NCBI RefSeq assembly: GCF_024699945.1
Contig: NZ_JAJOMY010000001.1
Span: forward strand, 3,851,001 to 3,915,000
Length of the DNA stretch: 64,000 nucleotides
Direction of reading: 5' to 3'
Source: Phenylobacterium sp. J426
GTDB lineage: Bacteria > Pseudomonadota > Alphaproteobacteria > Caulobacterales > Caulobacteraceae
A program made the translations under genes and the position numbers. Within the stretch, counting starts at the first letter, position 1; each line of letters opens with the position of its first letter. Shown piece by piece: positions 1 to 9,242 of this stretch. The notes under the pieces were generated by a model that saw only the letters and a list, made by a program, of their open reading frames with translations, ran no database searches and was not told the DNA's origin.

Positions 1-48
1 CGAGAAGAGCGCCGTCGAAGCCACGGCGGCGAACAACAGATAGCGCAT
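1..48 (-). CDS. N-terminus of an exported protein, cut by window edge
   Basis: Reading the minus strand from the ATG at 48 gives MRYLLFAAVASTALFS, 16 residues up to the window edge. A short basic start followed by a hydrophobic Ala/Leu run looks like the beginning of a signal peptide. It lies 24 bases downstream of the ABC ATPase gene on the same strand, so it is probably the next gene of the metal-uptake operon. Nothing can be said about the mature protein. Confidence 0.5.
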   Translation of the reverse strand, partial: MRYLLFAAVASTALFS

Positions 49-72
49 ATGAATATCCCCTTGGGCGGCGCG

Positions 73-816
73 TCAGGCGCGCAGCCGGAAGCGCCCGAGG
101 TCGGGCGCGAACATGATCTCGGACGTGTCGAAGGCGGCGCCGACGTGGCCGGCGGCGATCAGCTCGCTGGGCGGCCCGACGTGGAGCGCGCCCTTCCCGT
201 CCAGCAGCCACACCGCATCAGCCAGCTGCAGCGACAGGTCGAGGTCGTGGCTGGAGAGCAGGACAATGGCTCCGCTCTCGCGGGCGTGGCGGCGCAACAG
301 CGACATCACCTCGACCCGCCCCGGCAAGTCGAGGAAGGCGGTGATCTCGTCGAGCACCATCAGCCTCGGCGTCTGGGCGATGGCGCGGGCGATCATCACC
401 CGCTGCCGCTCTCCGTCGCTGAGATGGTCGAAGTAGCGGCCGCGAAAGGCGAGCGCGCCCGAGCGCCGCAAAGCGTCCTCCGCGAGCTGGAGATCTTCGA
501 CCGATAGGCGCCCGGCCCAGCCCGTGAACGGTTGGCGGCCGAGGGTGACGACGTCATCGACCCGAAGCGCAGGGCTGGTCGGCCGCTCGGTGAGCACCAC
601 AGCGATCCGCCGGGCGCGCGCCGCGGGCCGCATGCTTGCGATGTCCTCGCCATCGAGGCTCGCTTCTCCCGCGAGTGGCGGCTGCAGGCCGGCGATCGTG
701 CGCATGAGCGTCGACTTGCCGGCGCCGTTCCGGCCCAGGATGCACACGAACGCTCCCGGCGCTGTCTCCAGTGTCACGCCCCGCAGCACCGACCCGCGTG
801 CGTTGGCGTAGCCCAC
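73..816 (-). CDS. FecE/BtuD-type ABC transporter ATPase
   Basis: This is the cytoplasmic ATPase of an iron-siderophore/B12/heme-type importer. All core motifs are present in 247 residues: Walker A GRNGAGKST at about residues 28-36, signature LSDGERQ at 132-138, Walker B LMVLDE at 152-157 and the switch histidine near 190. Translation starts at GTG 816. No earlier start is possible because an in-frame TAA lies five codons upstream, and AAGAG sits at a suitable distance. It follows the permease gene by 24 bases and completes the receptor / binding protein / permease / ATPase set of this operon. The substrate cannot be read from the ATPase; the Zur-like palindromes at the operon promoter favour zinc or another chelated metal. 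Confidence 0.9.
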   Translation of the reverse strand: MGYANARGSVLRGVTLETAPGAFVCILGRNGAGKSTLMRTIAGLQPPLAGEASLDGEDIASMRPAARARRIAVVLTERPTSPALRVDDVVTLGRQPFTGWAGRLSVEDLQLAEDALRRSGALAFRGRYFDHLSDGERQRVMIARAIAQTPRLMVLDEITAFLDLPGRVEVMSLLRRHARESGAIVLLSSHDLDLSLQLADAVWLLDGKGALHVGPPSELIAAGHVGAAFDTSEIMFAPDLGRFRLRA

Positions 817-840
817 GTCGAGATCTCTTTAGGCTCAGCA

Positions 841-1872
841 TCAGCGCCACCCCCGCAGAGCTGGCGAGAACACCAGCAGTAGGATCACCACGGGCGCGCC
901 GACGATCGCGAGGATCGCGTTGAGATGCAGGAAGTGCTGCTCCCACGGCGCATGGACGATGGCGTCGCCGGCCAAGGCCAGCAGCGCCCCACCGAGCGCG
1001 GCGATGGGGATCAGCGGCAGGATGCGTGCGCTGCCCGCCAGCGCCCGGGCGAAGTGCGGCACGATCAAGCCGATGAACGACACAGGCCCGCAGAACGCCA
1101 CCACAGGGGCGACCAGCAGGACCGTGGCCGTGAGCGCCAGCCGCCGAAGCGCGCCGACGCGCACGCCTAGGCTCTGGGCGTAGTTCTCGCCCAGTAGCAG
1201 AGAGGACAGCGGCTTGGCGGTCGCAACCGCCAGGACAAGGCCGAGCACGATGGGGACCGCCAGCCACGGCAGGTTCTGCGGCTGGACGCCTGCGAAGCTG
1301 GCATCGCTCCAGCCCCCGTAGATCCGGCCGCCGGCCCGCGCCGCGAAGTGCAGCAGCACACTGGTGAGGCCCTGAGCGGTGAAGCCCAGCATGAGGCCCA
1401 CGACCAGCAGGGTGATGGCGCCCAGCCTGCGGCCGAGCATCAGCATGGTCGCCGCCGCCAGAGCGACGCCGCCGGCCGCCGCAAGGGTTATGCTGGGGCC
1501 GGCGAAGACAGTCAGGAACGACACGGCGGCGGGTCCAGCGAAAGCGGCGGCGGTGACGGTGAGCGCCACGCCCAACTGGCCGCCCGCGAGCAGTCCCAGA
1601 GACCAGCCGTCGGCCACCGGGTTGCGGAACAGCGCCTGCATCAGCACGCCGCCCACGCCGAGCGCGCCGCCCGCCAGCACGGCGGCCATAACCCGCGGCA
1701 GGCGGATTTCGCGAACGATCTGGGCGGAGAGCGCGTCCGAGCCGGAGCCTGTCAGGGCCGCGACCGCTTCCCCCAGGGGGATGGCGATCTGCCCGTAGGC
1801 CAGGACGTAGAGCGACAGCGCCGCAAGTGCGGCGAACAGCAGGAGACTGCTAGTGGTGACCCGCACCGGCAT
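841..1872 (-). CDS. FecCD-family ABC importer permease
   Basis: A polytopic inner-membrane permease of the FecCD/BtuC family, 343 residues. It carries family landmarks such as IREIRLPRVMAAVLAGGALG in the N-terminal third and CGPVSFIGLIVPHFAR near the C-terminus, which lies at the ATPase contact region in this family. The start is ATG 1872, with GGGAGG about six bases upstream. Without that choice the frame runs on into the preceding binding-protein gene, because that gene is shifted into this frame (see 1850-3057). The correct binding-protein stop overlaps this start by 23 bases, typical of translational coupling. The dedicated partners are the ATPase at 73-816 and the lipoprotein at 1850-3057. 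Confidence 0.88.
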   Translation of the reverse strand: MPVRVTTSSLLLFAALAALSLYVLAYGQIAIPLGEAVAALTGSGSDALSAQIVREIRLPRVMAAVLAGGALGVGGVLMQALFRNPVADGWSLGLLAGGQLGVALTVTAAAFAGPAAVSFLTVFAGPSITLAAAGGVALAAATMLMLGRRLGAITLLVVGLMLGFTAQGLTSVLLHFAARAGGRIYGGWSDASFAGVQPQNLPWLAVPIVLGLVLAVATAKPLSSLLLGENYAQSLGVRVGALRRLALTATVLLVAPVVAFCGPVSFIGLIVPHFARALAGSARILPLIPIAALGGALLALAGDAIVHAPWEQHFLHLNAILAIVGAPVVILLLVFSPALRGWR

Positions 1873-3057
1873 GGCCGCCCTCCCAGGTCTCGAGGGCGTG
1901 GTAGCGCATCGTCCCGTCGCGGAGCGGGGGTGGACCATCTTGGCCACGTCGGCCAGCACCCAATCCGGGCGTATCGAGCCCATTTCCCAGATCTCCCAGC
2001 AGTCGGCGTTGGGGTTCTTGAGCCCGTGCTGCCAGTAGACGGCGCCCTCGCGGTACGCCTTGAAGCGCTCCAGCACGGTGCGGTTCGTGAAGGGGTTGGA
2101 GAGCGGATCGCGGATCATCCAACAGTCCGCGTCCGTGCCGCCCTGAAGCAGCTGCTCGGTGGACAACCGCGAGAAGGCGTCGAGTTCCGGGTCGTCGGGC
2201 GCGCCCATCACCACCTCGGCGTTCGCGTCCCGGATCAGTGCCGCGTCGCCGTTGCGCTGGGTGACCGACCAGCGGTCGCCGGCGCTCAGGTACCAGGCCC
2301 AGAGCATCGAGCGCTTCGGCTGGGCCGCGGCGAGCGCCTTCCAGCGGTCGACTTCCCGGGTCACCTCCGCGACGAAGGCGTCGGCTTCCCGCTCGCGGCC
2401 CGTCATCAGGCCGACGAGCCGCACCCAGTCGACGCGACCCATGTAGTGCGGCTCGGCGTCGATGAAGGTCGGCACGACCGGGATGCCGAGCGCCTTCACC
2501 CGCTCCATGTGCTGGGTGTGCGTGAGGTCGGCCATGCGAGCGATGAAGACGTCGGGCCGGGCGGCGACCAGCGCATCCAGGGTGGGCGGCTGATGCCAGC
2601 CGTAGCCCACCTGCTGGAGCTGGCCCGACTTCACCCTGGCGCGGATGCCGTCGTCGTAGCTGTTGTGGCCGCCGACCGCGACCAGCTGGCTCGTCACGCC
2701 GAGGGCGCGGATGATCGCCTCCTGCGGCTGGTCGTTGACGGCGATGCGCGCGACCGGCGTCCGGATCAGCGTGGCGCCGGCCAGATCGCCGGTGAGCGGC
2801 GGCGCCGTCATCGTTTTCGGCACGAGGACGAGACGGGCGCGCTGCGGTGGGCCACCCGCTGAGCCGCCCCAGGCCACGACCGAGGCCTCGACATCCACGA
2901 TGCGATAGCCGTCACGCTCGCGGACCTTGAAGGTCTTGGCGTGCGCCATCGGGATCTCGCGGCCGCCTGCAACCTCGGCTGGCGCCCCGGCTGTCCGGCC
3001 GCAGGCGGCCAACGCCAGCGTGCCGGCGAGGACGGAGCGTCTGTGGAGGCCCAACAT
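1850..3057 (-). CDS. Periplasmic metal/siderophore-binding lipoprotein (frame break near 1930)
   Basis: A substrate-binding protein of the FecB/BtuF-type helical-backbone family. It begins with a lipoprotein signal (MLGLHRRSVLAGTLALAAC, lipobox LAAC). About 370 residues are read normally; then at the G5 run 1926-1930 (plus-strand letters) the frame changes. As written, the protein reads straight into the permease and makes a false 738-residue fusion. Adding one base to the run restores HPPLRDGTMRYHALETWEG and a TAG stop at 1850, about 402 residues in all. The permease has its own ribosome-binding site, so two genes are much more likely than a fusion. The start ATG overlaps the TonB-receptor stop (TGATG). 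It delivers substrate to the permease at 841-1872. Confidence 0.85.
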
Positions 3058-5233
3058 CAGAACGTCGCCCGCAGGGTGGCGCGGACCTGGCGGGGCGTTC
3101 CTGGCGTTGCGTAGGTCGGGTTCGTGCGACCGCCGAAGTAGAAGTGGTAGTCTTCGTCCAGGGCGTTGTTGACCGTCAGGTCGAGGGTCAGGTTCGGCGT
3201 CTGCGGCGGCGAGATCCGAACGTTGAGCGTGAGCAGTTCGTAGGCGCCGGCTTCGATCCGGTTGTCCTCGGTCACGGCGTAGTCGTCGTAGACCTCAAGC
3301 GTCGCCTGGCCCCTGATCCAGTCGCTGAACTGTTGCTCGGCCGCCAGATAGACGACGTTCTTCGCGACGCCCCGCGGGGTCCTCCCGGAAAGATCGACCG
3401 GGCCGGCGAAGGTCTCGACGACGTAGTCCTTCCACTCCGGATCGAGCCAGCTGTACTGCGCCGTCAGTCGCGTTGCGTCCGTCGGCCGCCAGGTGAGCGC
3501 CAGCTCGGCGCCGCGGCTGCGGTACTTCGAGCCGAAGACGATCAGCGTGCCCGGCGCGGTGAAGTCGACTTCCGCCGCCGGGTTGGGCATGCCGGCGCGG
3601 CGGTTCGTCTGCTCGGTGTAGAAGGCGGCCGCCTCGTATTGCAGAGCGCCGTCGAGCAGCCGGCCCTTAAGGCCGATCTCATAGCTGTCGAGCTTGGACG
3701 GCTTGTTGTCGGGCCGGGCGTATTGCACCGCGTCCCACTCGAACGTGGGACCGAAGTTGGAGCTGAAGCCCCGGCCGTAGGCGATGTAGGCTTGGCCGCC
3801 GTCATACCGGTAGGACAGCGACGCCTTTGGTGAAAAAGCGTCGGCGTCGCCTTCCAGCGGAGCCTCGACGGCCGTCGGCGGAGAAGCCACGACGGCCCGG
3901 CGCTTGAAGGAGTCGTAGCGAAGGCCGAGCGTCAGCCGCCAGCGCTCGCCGAGGGCGATCTCGTCCTGGACGAAGGCGCCGACGAAGGTGTCCTCGAAGC
4001 GGTCGCGCGTGAGCGGGTCGTCTGTCACGAAGCACGGATGGTCGGCGTTGAGGACGGCGCCCGTCGTGTAGTCCACCTCGACGAGATAGAAGGCGAAGCC
4101 GCATTCCGGCGTGAAGCCGTTCTGGCCGGACCAGGAATCAAGGCTGCGCGACTTCGAGCGCTCGGCGCTGACGCCGGCGATCAACGTATGGGCGCCGCCG
4201 CGCCATTCCGCCGTCGCCTCGCCGAACAGCACCTTGTGTACGCTTTGGCCGCGGAAGCCGTTGAAGCCGGCCACGTTGCGCGTGAGGTCCGTGCCGAACG
4301 GATCGAAGAAGTTCAGGCGCAGATCCTGCTCAAACCGGCGGCCCTGTACGGTCGCCGCCAGGGTCAGCGCCTCAGTGGCCTTGTGGGTGAGGCGTAGCTG
4401 GCCGATCAGGCCTTCAGTCTGGTTCCTTGGCTCGCCGAACCCGATGAAGGTTTCTTCGCCGCCGATCACGTCGACGACGCGGCCATTTCGGTCGACTGGA
4501 ATAGCGTTGGGGACCTCGGAGTCGCGGTCGCTGTAGTTCAGCGAGGCGGTCAGCGCGGTCCTCGGCGAGAGATCGACATCCGCCCTGCCGAACAGGTTTA
4601 GAAGCTGCTTGCGGCTGTTCTCGCGCCAGCCGCCGTAGTCCTCGTACGACAGGGCGGCCAGCACGCCGCCGTCGCCGGAGCGGCGCGAAAGCTGCGCCTC
4701 CCCCGATAGTAGTCATCGCTGCCGACCGAAGCCGCGACCGTCGTGTTGTCTGCCCGCGGCGAGCGGGTGATGTAGTTGACCGTCCCGTAGAGGCCCCCAC
4801 GCCCGTAGAGCGCCGAAGTCGGGCCCTTGACGATCTCGACCCGGTCGAGCGCGGCGTAGGGGACTTGGGCGAGCAGCGGCTCCTCGTCGGGCCCCATGAA
4901 CGGTGCGCCATCGAGCATGGCGAGATAGCCTTCGACGCCGCTGGAGCCGCGGATCGAGACGAACGGGAATTCGTCGCCGTCGCCCTCTCCTCGTCGGAAG
5001 AAGATCCCGGGCACACCGCGGAACTCGTCCGTCCCGTAGGTGAAGCCGAGCGCCTGAAGCTCCTCAAGGCTCTGCGACGCGACGGCCGCTGGGACGTCGA
5101 GCAGCGGGCGCTCCGATCGCGTCGCCGTGACGACCACCTCCTCCAGGTTCGCCGGAGCAACTTCCGCGTGGGCGGCGCCGCCCAGGATCGTGCCCGCAAG
5201 AAGGCCAGCCTTCGCCCAGCGGTATGTCCTCAC
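3057..5233 (-). CDS. TonB-dependent outer-membrane receptor (frame break near 4702)
   Basis: A ligand-gated outer-membrane channel, about 725 residues when repaired. The N-terminal part has a signal peptide ending AAHA, a TonB box-like EEVVVTATR and a plug domain with DRVEIVKGPTSALYGRGG; the C-terminal 530 residues form the barrel and end in an aromatic residue (ATLRATF). The two halves lie in different frames and meet at the C5 run 4700-4704. One extra base there joins SDDYYRG to EAQLSRRSGDGGVLAALSYE without loss. It is the first gene of the minus-strand importer operon, and its promoter region carries two GATGTTAT-type palindromes. The plug is of the siderophore class, so a metal chelate is the likely ligand. 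Confidence 0.87.
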
Positions 5234-5247
5234 CCCAAGCCCCCCAA

Positions 5248-5264
5248 GATGTTATTGTGTAACA
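5248..5264. promoter_or_regulatory. Zur-like operator A
   Basis: GATGTTATTGTGTAACA, an imperfect palindrome (TGTTA-N5-TAACA) just upstream of the TonB-receptor start at 5233. It shares GATGTTAT and TAAC with sites B and C. Fur-family regulators bind such AT-rich dyads; two members are encoded at 10.0 and 12.7 kb. Zur as the binder is inferred. Confidence 0.55.
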
Positions 5265-5273
5265 GCTGAGGAG

Positions 5274-5290
5274 CGTTATGATATAACATC
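5274..5290. promoter_or_regulatory. Zur-like operator B in divergent promoter
   Basis: CGTTATGATATAACATC; its reverse complement GATGTTATATCATAACG matches site C at 15 of the first 16 positions. It lies between the divergent TonB receptor (5233) and MerC-domain gene (5318), where it could control both directions. Confidence 0.6.
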
Positions 5291-5317
5291 ACAGCGATTG
5301 GCAAGGCGGAGGTTCGA

Positions 5318-5713
5318 ATGAGGCAAGCAGCTTCGGTTCTGGATGGAGCCGCCCTGGGCCTCTCGAGCCTTTGCCTCGCCCACTGTCTCGCGTTGCCCGT
5401 GTTGGCGACCGCGCTGCCGCTCCTTGGCGCTTGGGCGGAAGCAGAGTGGGTGCACGCGCTATTCGTGATGATCGCCGCTCCGCTTGCGGCGACCGCCCTG
5501 TTACGGCCGGGGCACGGCCTGAAGCCATCAGCCGGCTTGCTGGCGATGGGCTTCCTCGGGCTGGCGCTGCTCGCATTCGGCGCGCTTGGGCCCGCCGCTC
5601 ATGAGCGGACCGCGACGTTGCTCGGCGCCCTGCTGGTCGCCGCTGCGCACGTGCTGAATTGGCGCCGTCGGCTGCTGCATGCCGCTAGCCAGCCCACTTG
5701 CGCTGCGGACTAA
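5318..5713 (+). CDS. MerC-domain inner-membrane protein
   Basis: A 131-residue membrane protein with about four hydrophobic segments. It has a MerC-like Cys pair near the N-terminus (SSLCLAHCLALP) in the first membrane segment, as in MerC mercury-uptake proteins (PF03203). There is no mercury reductase or MerR nearby; proteins of this type also occur in zinc-responsive clusters. The start ATG has GGCGGAGG upstream. It opens the plus-strand arm of the island directly behind operator B, which suggests metal-controlled expression and a role in handling or importing a soft metal such as zinc. Function is by family and context only. Confidence 0.7.
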   Translation: MRQAASVLDGAALGLSSLCLAHCLALPVLATALPLLGAWAEAEWVHALFVMIAAPLAATALLRPGHGLKPSAGLLAMGFLGLALLAFGALGPAAHERTATLLGALLVAAAHVLNWRRRLLHAASQPTCAAD

Positions 5714-5718
5714 ACTCG

Positions 5719-5735
5719 GATGTTATATCATTACA
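5719..5735. promoter_or_regulatory. Zur-like operator C
   Basis: GATGTTATATCATTACA, nearly identical to operator B read on the other strand. It lies 19 bases upstream of the small periplasmic protein gene at 5754, implying a second regulated start inside the plus-strand gene run. Confidence 0.6.
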
Positions 5736-5753
5736 CCCACGAGGATGTCCACG

Positions 5754-6077
5754 ATGCGCGCTCTGCTGATTGGCCTGGGCTTGAGCTCCGTGATCGCCGC
5801 GCCCTCGCTCGCTTGCGACTTCCACGGCGGCGGCTACTACCGGGAGTATTCCGGCTACGAGAACTACGCGACTTACGAGGAAATGAAGGCCCGCGAGGCT
5901 GCGATGCTCGCCGAACGCGAGCGGGCGATGGCCGAAGCGCGGCAGTCCTTCCTCGCGCGGTTCGACATCAAGGCCGAGGACGCTCCACAACAGTTCGCGG
6001 CGGCGTCCGTCAGCCCGCCTGCGCCGGTCCCGACCGATGCTGATCGAAGCGCGCAACCTGACGCACAGGATCGCTGA
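5754..6077 (+). CDS. Small secreted protein, charged and alanine-rich
   Basis: Unrecognised 107-residue protein. The start ATG 5754 has GAGG nine bases upstream; an ATG at 5745 would have no spacing to it. MRALLIGLGLSSVIAAPSLA is a clear signal peptide, and the mature part begins CDFHGGGYY, which offers Cys and His as possible metal ligands. A Glu/Ala/Arg-rich helix (about residues 45-75) follows, then a Pro/Ala tail. It overlaps the next gene, an ABC ATPase, by 41 bases, so it is likely translated with that transporter and may be its periplasmic accessory protein. Zinc-regulated LolD/FtsX-type systems elsewhere have a small periplasmic partner; whether this is the equivalent is a guess. Confidence 0.65.
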   Translation: MRALLIGLGLSSVIAAPSLACDFHGGGYYREYSGYENYATYEEMKAREAAMLAERERAMAEARQSFLARFDIKAEDAPQQFAAASVSPPAPVPTDADRSAQPDAQDR

Positions 6078-6687
6078 CCGGCAGATCCTCGACCTGCCGC
6101 TGCTGCAGGTCGCCGCCGGCGATCACCACCTGCTGCTCGGGCCGTCCGGCAGCGGGAAGACGACCTTGATCAACATCCTTGCTGGACTGCTCACGCCGAC
6201 AACGGGCGACGTCCTGATCGACGGCGCGTCCATGGCGCGCATTTCGCCGACGGCGCGGGACGCCCTTCGGCGTGAGAAGATCGGTTTGGTCTTCCAGACC
6301 CTGCGGCTGATTTCGTCCCTCACGGTGCGCCAGAACCTCGCCTTGGCCCAACGGCTGGGTCCAGGCCCGGTCCATCGCGAACTCATCGACAGGCTGATCT
6401 CGCAGGTCGGGCTGGCGCATCGGGCCGATGCTAGACCGCGTGAGCTCAGCCAAGGGGAAACCCAGCGCGCGGCGATCGCCAGAGCGCTTTGCACCCAGCC
6501 GCCGATCCTGATCGCCGACGAACCGACGTCCGCGCTGGATGACGTCAATGCCCAGGCCATGGTCGACTTGATGCTGTCGGCGGCGCGGACCACCGGGGCG
6601 ACCCTGATCATCGCCACCCATGATCGGCGCATCCGCGGCCGCTTCCCGCAGGCCATCGAACTGAAGCCGACGGCGCTGGCGGCATGA
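6037..6687 (+). CDS. LolD/MacB-type ABC ATPase
   Basis: A 216-residue ATPase of the LolD/MacB/FtsE group. Walker A GPSGSGKT is at residues 35-42, the signature LSQGE at 137-141 and Walker B LIADEP near 158-163. Its stop overlaps the ATG of the permease (ATGA), so the two form one transporter. These mechanotransmission-type ABC systems do not import through a binding protein in the usual way. Here the partner has a His-rich periplasmic loop and the neighbours are a DUF3299 protein and Zur-like sites, so a zinc-related envelope function is the best reading. Confidence 0.88.
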   Translation: MLIEARNLTHRIADRQILDLPLLQVAAGDHHLLLGPSGSGKTTLINILAGLLTPTTGDVLIDGASMARISPTARDALRREKIGLVFQTLRLISSLTVRQNLALAQRLGPGPVHRELIDRLISQVGLAHRADARPRELSQGETQRAAIARALCTQPPILIADEPTSALDDVNAQAMVDLMLSAARTTGATLIIATHDRRIRGRFPQAIELKPTALAA

Positions 6688-7987
6688 CCCTGACTGGTCT
6701 GACCTTCGCTTATCTCCGGGACCGCGCGCTGAACACCGCGCTCAATGTCCTGATCCTCAGCCTGGCCGTTGCGACGTTGGTGGTGCTGGTCCTGTTCTCG
6801 GCCCAGCTCGGCGAGCGTTTCACCCGGGATGCGCAGGGGGTGGACCTGGTAGTCGGCGCGAAGGGATCGCCGCTGCAGCTCATCCTCTCGAGCGTCTACC
6901 ACGTGGATGTTCCGACCGGTAACATCCCGCTGGAGACGGTTGAGACCCTCCGCGCCGATCCCACCGTCGCCAAGGCGATTCCTCTGGCGCTCGGCGACAA
7001 CTTTCGCAGCTTCCGGATCGTCGGCACGGAGCCTGCCTATCTCGACCACTACGGCGCGGCCGTGGCGCAGGGCCGTCTCTGGAGCGGGCCCGGCGAGGCC
7101 GTAATGGGGGCGGAGGTCGCCCGGCGAACCGGCGCCGGTCTGGGTCAGCAGTTCGTGGGCTCTCACGGCCTCGGCGGCGACGATGGCCAGGGTCACGATG
7201 AGCGTCCGTTCGTCGTCGTTGGCGTCATGGCGCCTACCGGAAGCGTTTTGGACCGCCTGATCCTGACCTCCGTCGAGAGCGTCTGGGCTGTGCACGGGAT
7301 CGCGCACGCGGCGGAGGCGGCGCACGAGGACCACGCCGGGGAAGCCCACGACGAGCACGCGGGGCATGCCGGGGAGGACGCTGCCCACGCGCACGAAGAG
7401 CCCGCGCCGGCGAACGCGAGTCAGGCGGCGCACGCCGGGGAGCCGGAGGTGACAGCGGTGCTCGTCAGCTACCGCTCCGCTCTGGCGGCCGTGCGGCTGC
7501 CAGCCTTCATCAATCGCCAGACCGCGCTGCAGGCCGCCGTCCCAGCGGTCGAGACGACCCGGCTTCTGTCCCTCGTCGGCGTCGGCGTGGACGCCGCGCG
7601 GGCGCTCGCCGGCCTTCTGATGCTGACCGGCGGCCTTTCTATCTTTGTGGCGCTCTACACGGCGCTACGGCAGCGCGAAGCCGACATGGCGATGCTTCGG
7701 GTCATGGGCGCCAAGCCCCCCAGATCTTCATCCAGGTGATCTCCGAGGGCCTGATCCTGGCGGCCGCCGGCGCCATTCTCGGGGTCGCGCTCGGGCACGG
7801 AGTCGTCGCAGCCGCCGTCGCAAGCTTCGACAGGCTGCAGGAGATCGGGCTTACCGCGTGGCGCTTCGAGCCGGCCGAGGCCTGGATCGTGCTCGCCGCC
7901 CTGATCGCTGGAGCCCTCGCCGCCCTCATTCCCGCTCTTCGGGTGTTCGGCGTCGACATCAGTCGCACCCTCGCCCGCGCTGCCTGA
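6684..7987 (+). CDS. FtsX/MacB-type permease with His-rich periplasmic loop (frame break near 7720)
   Basis: The membrane partner of the ATPase at 6037, about 434 residues after repair. An N-terminal membrane helix is followed by a large periplasmic domain, then three C-terminal helices of the FtsX fold. The periplasmic part holds an insertion at 7303-7440 with His recurring every few residues among Glu, Asp and Ala, a typical low-complexity zinc-binding stretch. Near 7720 the C6 run 7716-7721 breaks the frame. One added C turns a premature end into AKPPQIFIQVISEGL and joins the last two membrane segments up to the stop at 7987. Confidence 0.83.
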
Positions 7988-7996
7988 GGACTCTCG

Positions 7997-8491
7997 ATGC
8001 TCGACCGACGCGCTCTCCTCGTCTCCTCGCTTGGCCTGGTCGCCGCACCGGCGCATGCGCTGCAGCGGCAGCAGCGACCCGCAGCGCCCACGGAAGCCGT
8101 CTGGAAGCCCGCAGACACCCCGCCCGGCGGCATCGCCTGGTCGCTCCTGGAGTCGACAAAGGAGATCACCCGTACCGACGCCAAGGGCTACATCCGCTCG
8201 AAGCCGGTGTTCCCGCCGAAGGTGAAGGCGCTGGACGGAAAGCCGGTGAAGGTCGCGGGCTATATGATGCCCCTGCAGAATGGGACGCTGCAGAAGCATT
8301 TCGTGCTGCTGGCCTATCCGCCGGACTGCCCGTTCCACCTCAACCCGAACCCGATGCAGTTCATCGAGATCAAGTCGACAGTCGGCTTCGGCTTCGACTA
8401 CCGCGTAAAGGTGCTCAAGGGCACGCTGAAGCTCGGCGGGCACAACGAAGAGGGCATCTTCTACCGCATCTGGGACGCGCAGCCCGCATGA
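7997..8491 (+). CDS. DUF3299-family periplasmic protein
   Basis: A 164-residue protein with an export signal (MLDRRALLVSSLGLVAAPAHA) and the DUF3299 pattern: a conserved block around GYMMPLQ, a DCPFH segment with Cys and His, and a C-terminal region ending in YRIWDA. DUF3299 proteins occur beside LolD/FtsX-type transporters in zinc-regulated operons (Vibrio ZrgABCDE is the case I recall). It follows the permease by nine bases and overlaps the next gene by four (ATGA), so it belongs to the same operon. Biochemical role is not known to me. Confidence 0.75.
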   Translation: MLDRRALLVSSLGLVAAPAHALQRQQRPAAPTEAVWKPADTPPGGIAWSLLESTKEITRTDAKGYIRSKPVFPPKVKALDGKPVKVAGYMMPLQNGTLQKHFVLLAYPPDCPFHLNPNPMQFIEIKSTVGFGFDYRVKVLKGTLKLGGHNEEGIFYRIWDAQPA

Positions 8492-9208
8492 CGTCCGGCG
8501 TCTCCATCGAGGCGGATCAGGGAGCTCAGCATTTCCTGAACACCTTCACCGATCCCGCTGCTGTGGCGCGCTATCTGGAGGGGCCCCGCCGGTTCACGCC
8601 CGGGCTCGACGCGCTGCACCGCATGACAGGCCTGCTCCTCGCGGAACACGCGCCTGAAGACGCGCGGGTGCTGGTGCTGGGGGCCGGGGGGCGGTTTGGA
8701 GCTGCGGTCGCTTTCGGAGTCGCACCCCGGCTGGACTTTCGTCGGGGTTGATCCGTCGGCGGAGATGTTGCGCCTCGCCCGCCAAACCGCCGCAGCGGCT
8801 GCAGATCGCATCGAACTCGTGCAAGGCTACATCGACGCCGCGCCGGACGGCCCATTCGACGCCGCCACATGTCTGCTGACGCTGCATTTCCTCGATCGCA
8901 GCGCCCGCGTGGACACGGCTCGCGAACTGCGCCGCCGCATGCGTCCGGGCGGTGCTTGCGTCGTCGCCCATAGCAGCTTCCCGCAGGAACCGGCGGTGCG
9001 GGATCGGTGGCTGTCGCGCTACGCCGCATTCGCGGTTTCGTCCGGGGTGGAGCCGGAGCAGGCGGAGACCGCGCGCGCCGCCGTCGCAGCAAACCTCGAG
9101 CTTCTGACTCCGGAGGACGATGCGGCCGTTCTTCGCGAGGCCGGCTTCCATGATGTCGAACTGTTCTACGCGGCGTTCACCTGGCGTGGCTGGGCCTGCA
9201 GGGCTTGA
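8488..9208 (+). CDS. Class I SAM-dependent methyltransferase (frame break near 8690)
   Basis: A soluble methyltransferase, about 239 residues after repair. Motif I reads VLVLGAGGG, followed by an acidic loop in the form FVGVDPSAEML; the post-I part contains FDAATCLLTLHFL. As written, the G6 run 8686-8691 shifts the frame. Taking one G out gives LGAGGGLELRSLSESHPGWTFVGVD. Its ATG overlaps the DUF3299 stop, so it is the last gene of the plus-strand zinc operon. The substrate is unknown; a methyltransferase in a metal-uptake operon could modify a metallophore or replace a zinc-dependent enzyme. Confidence 0.75.
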
Positions 9209-9209
9209 C

Positions 9210-9242
9210 CTAGCTCCGCGCCCTTGAGCCGAGCGGAGCTAG
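9210..9242. terminator. Inverted repeat between convergent methyltransferase genes
   Basis: CTAGCTCCGC and GCGGAGCTAG form a perfect 10-bp stem with a 13-base loop, placed between convergent genes ending at 9208 and 9239. There is no U-tract, so it is at best a weak bidirectional terminator or mRNA 3'-end stabiliser. Confidence 0.45.

Noticed and set aside
1348..2862. Long plus-strand open frame (504 codons) opposite the ABC importer genes
   Set aside because: It is antisense to well-supported permease and binding-protein genes, and its translation is rich in His, Arg, Gln and Gly without domain features, as expected of the opposite strand of GC-rich coding DNA.
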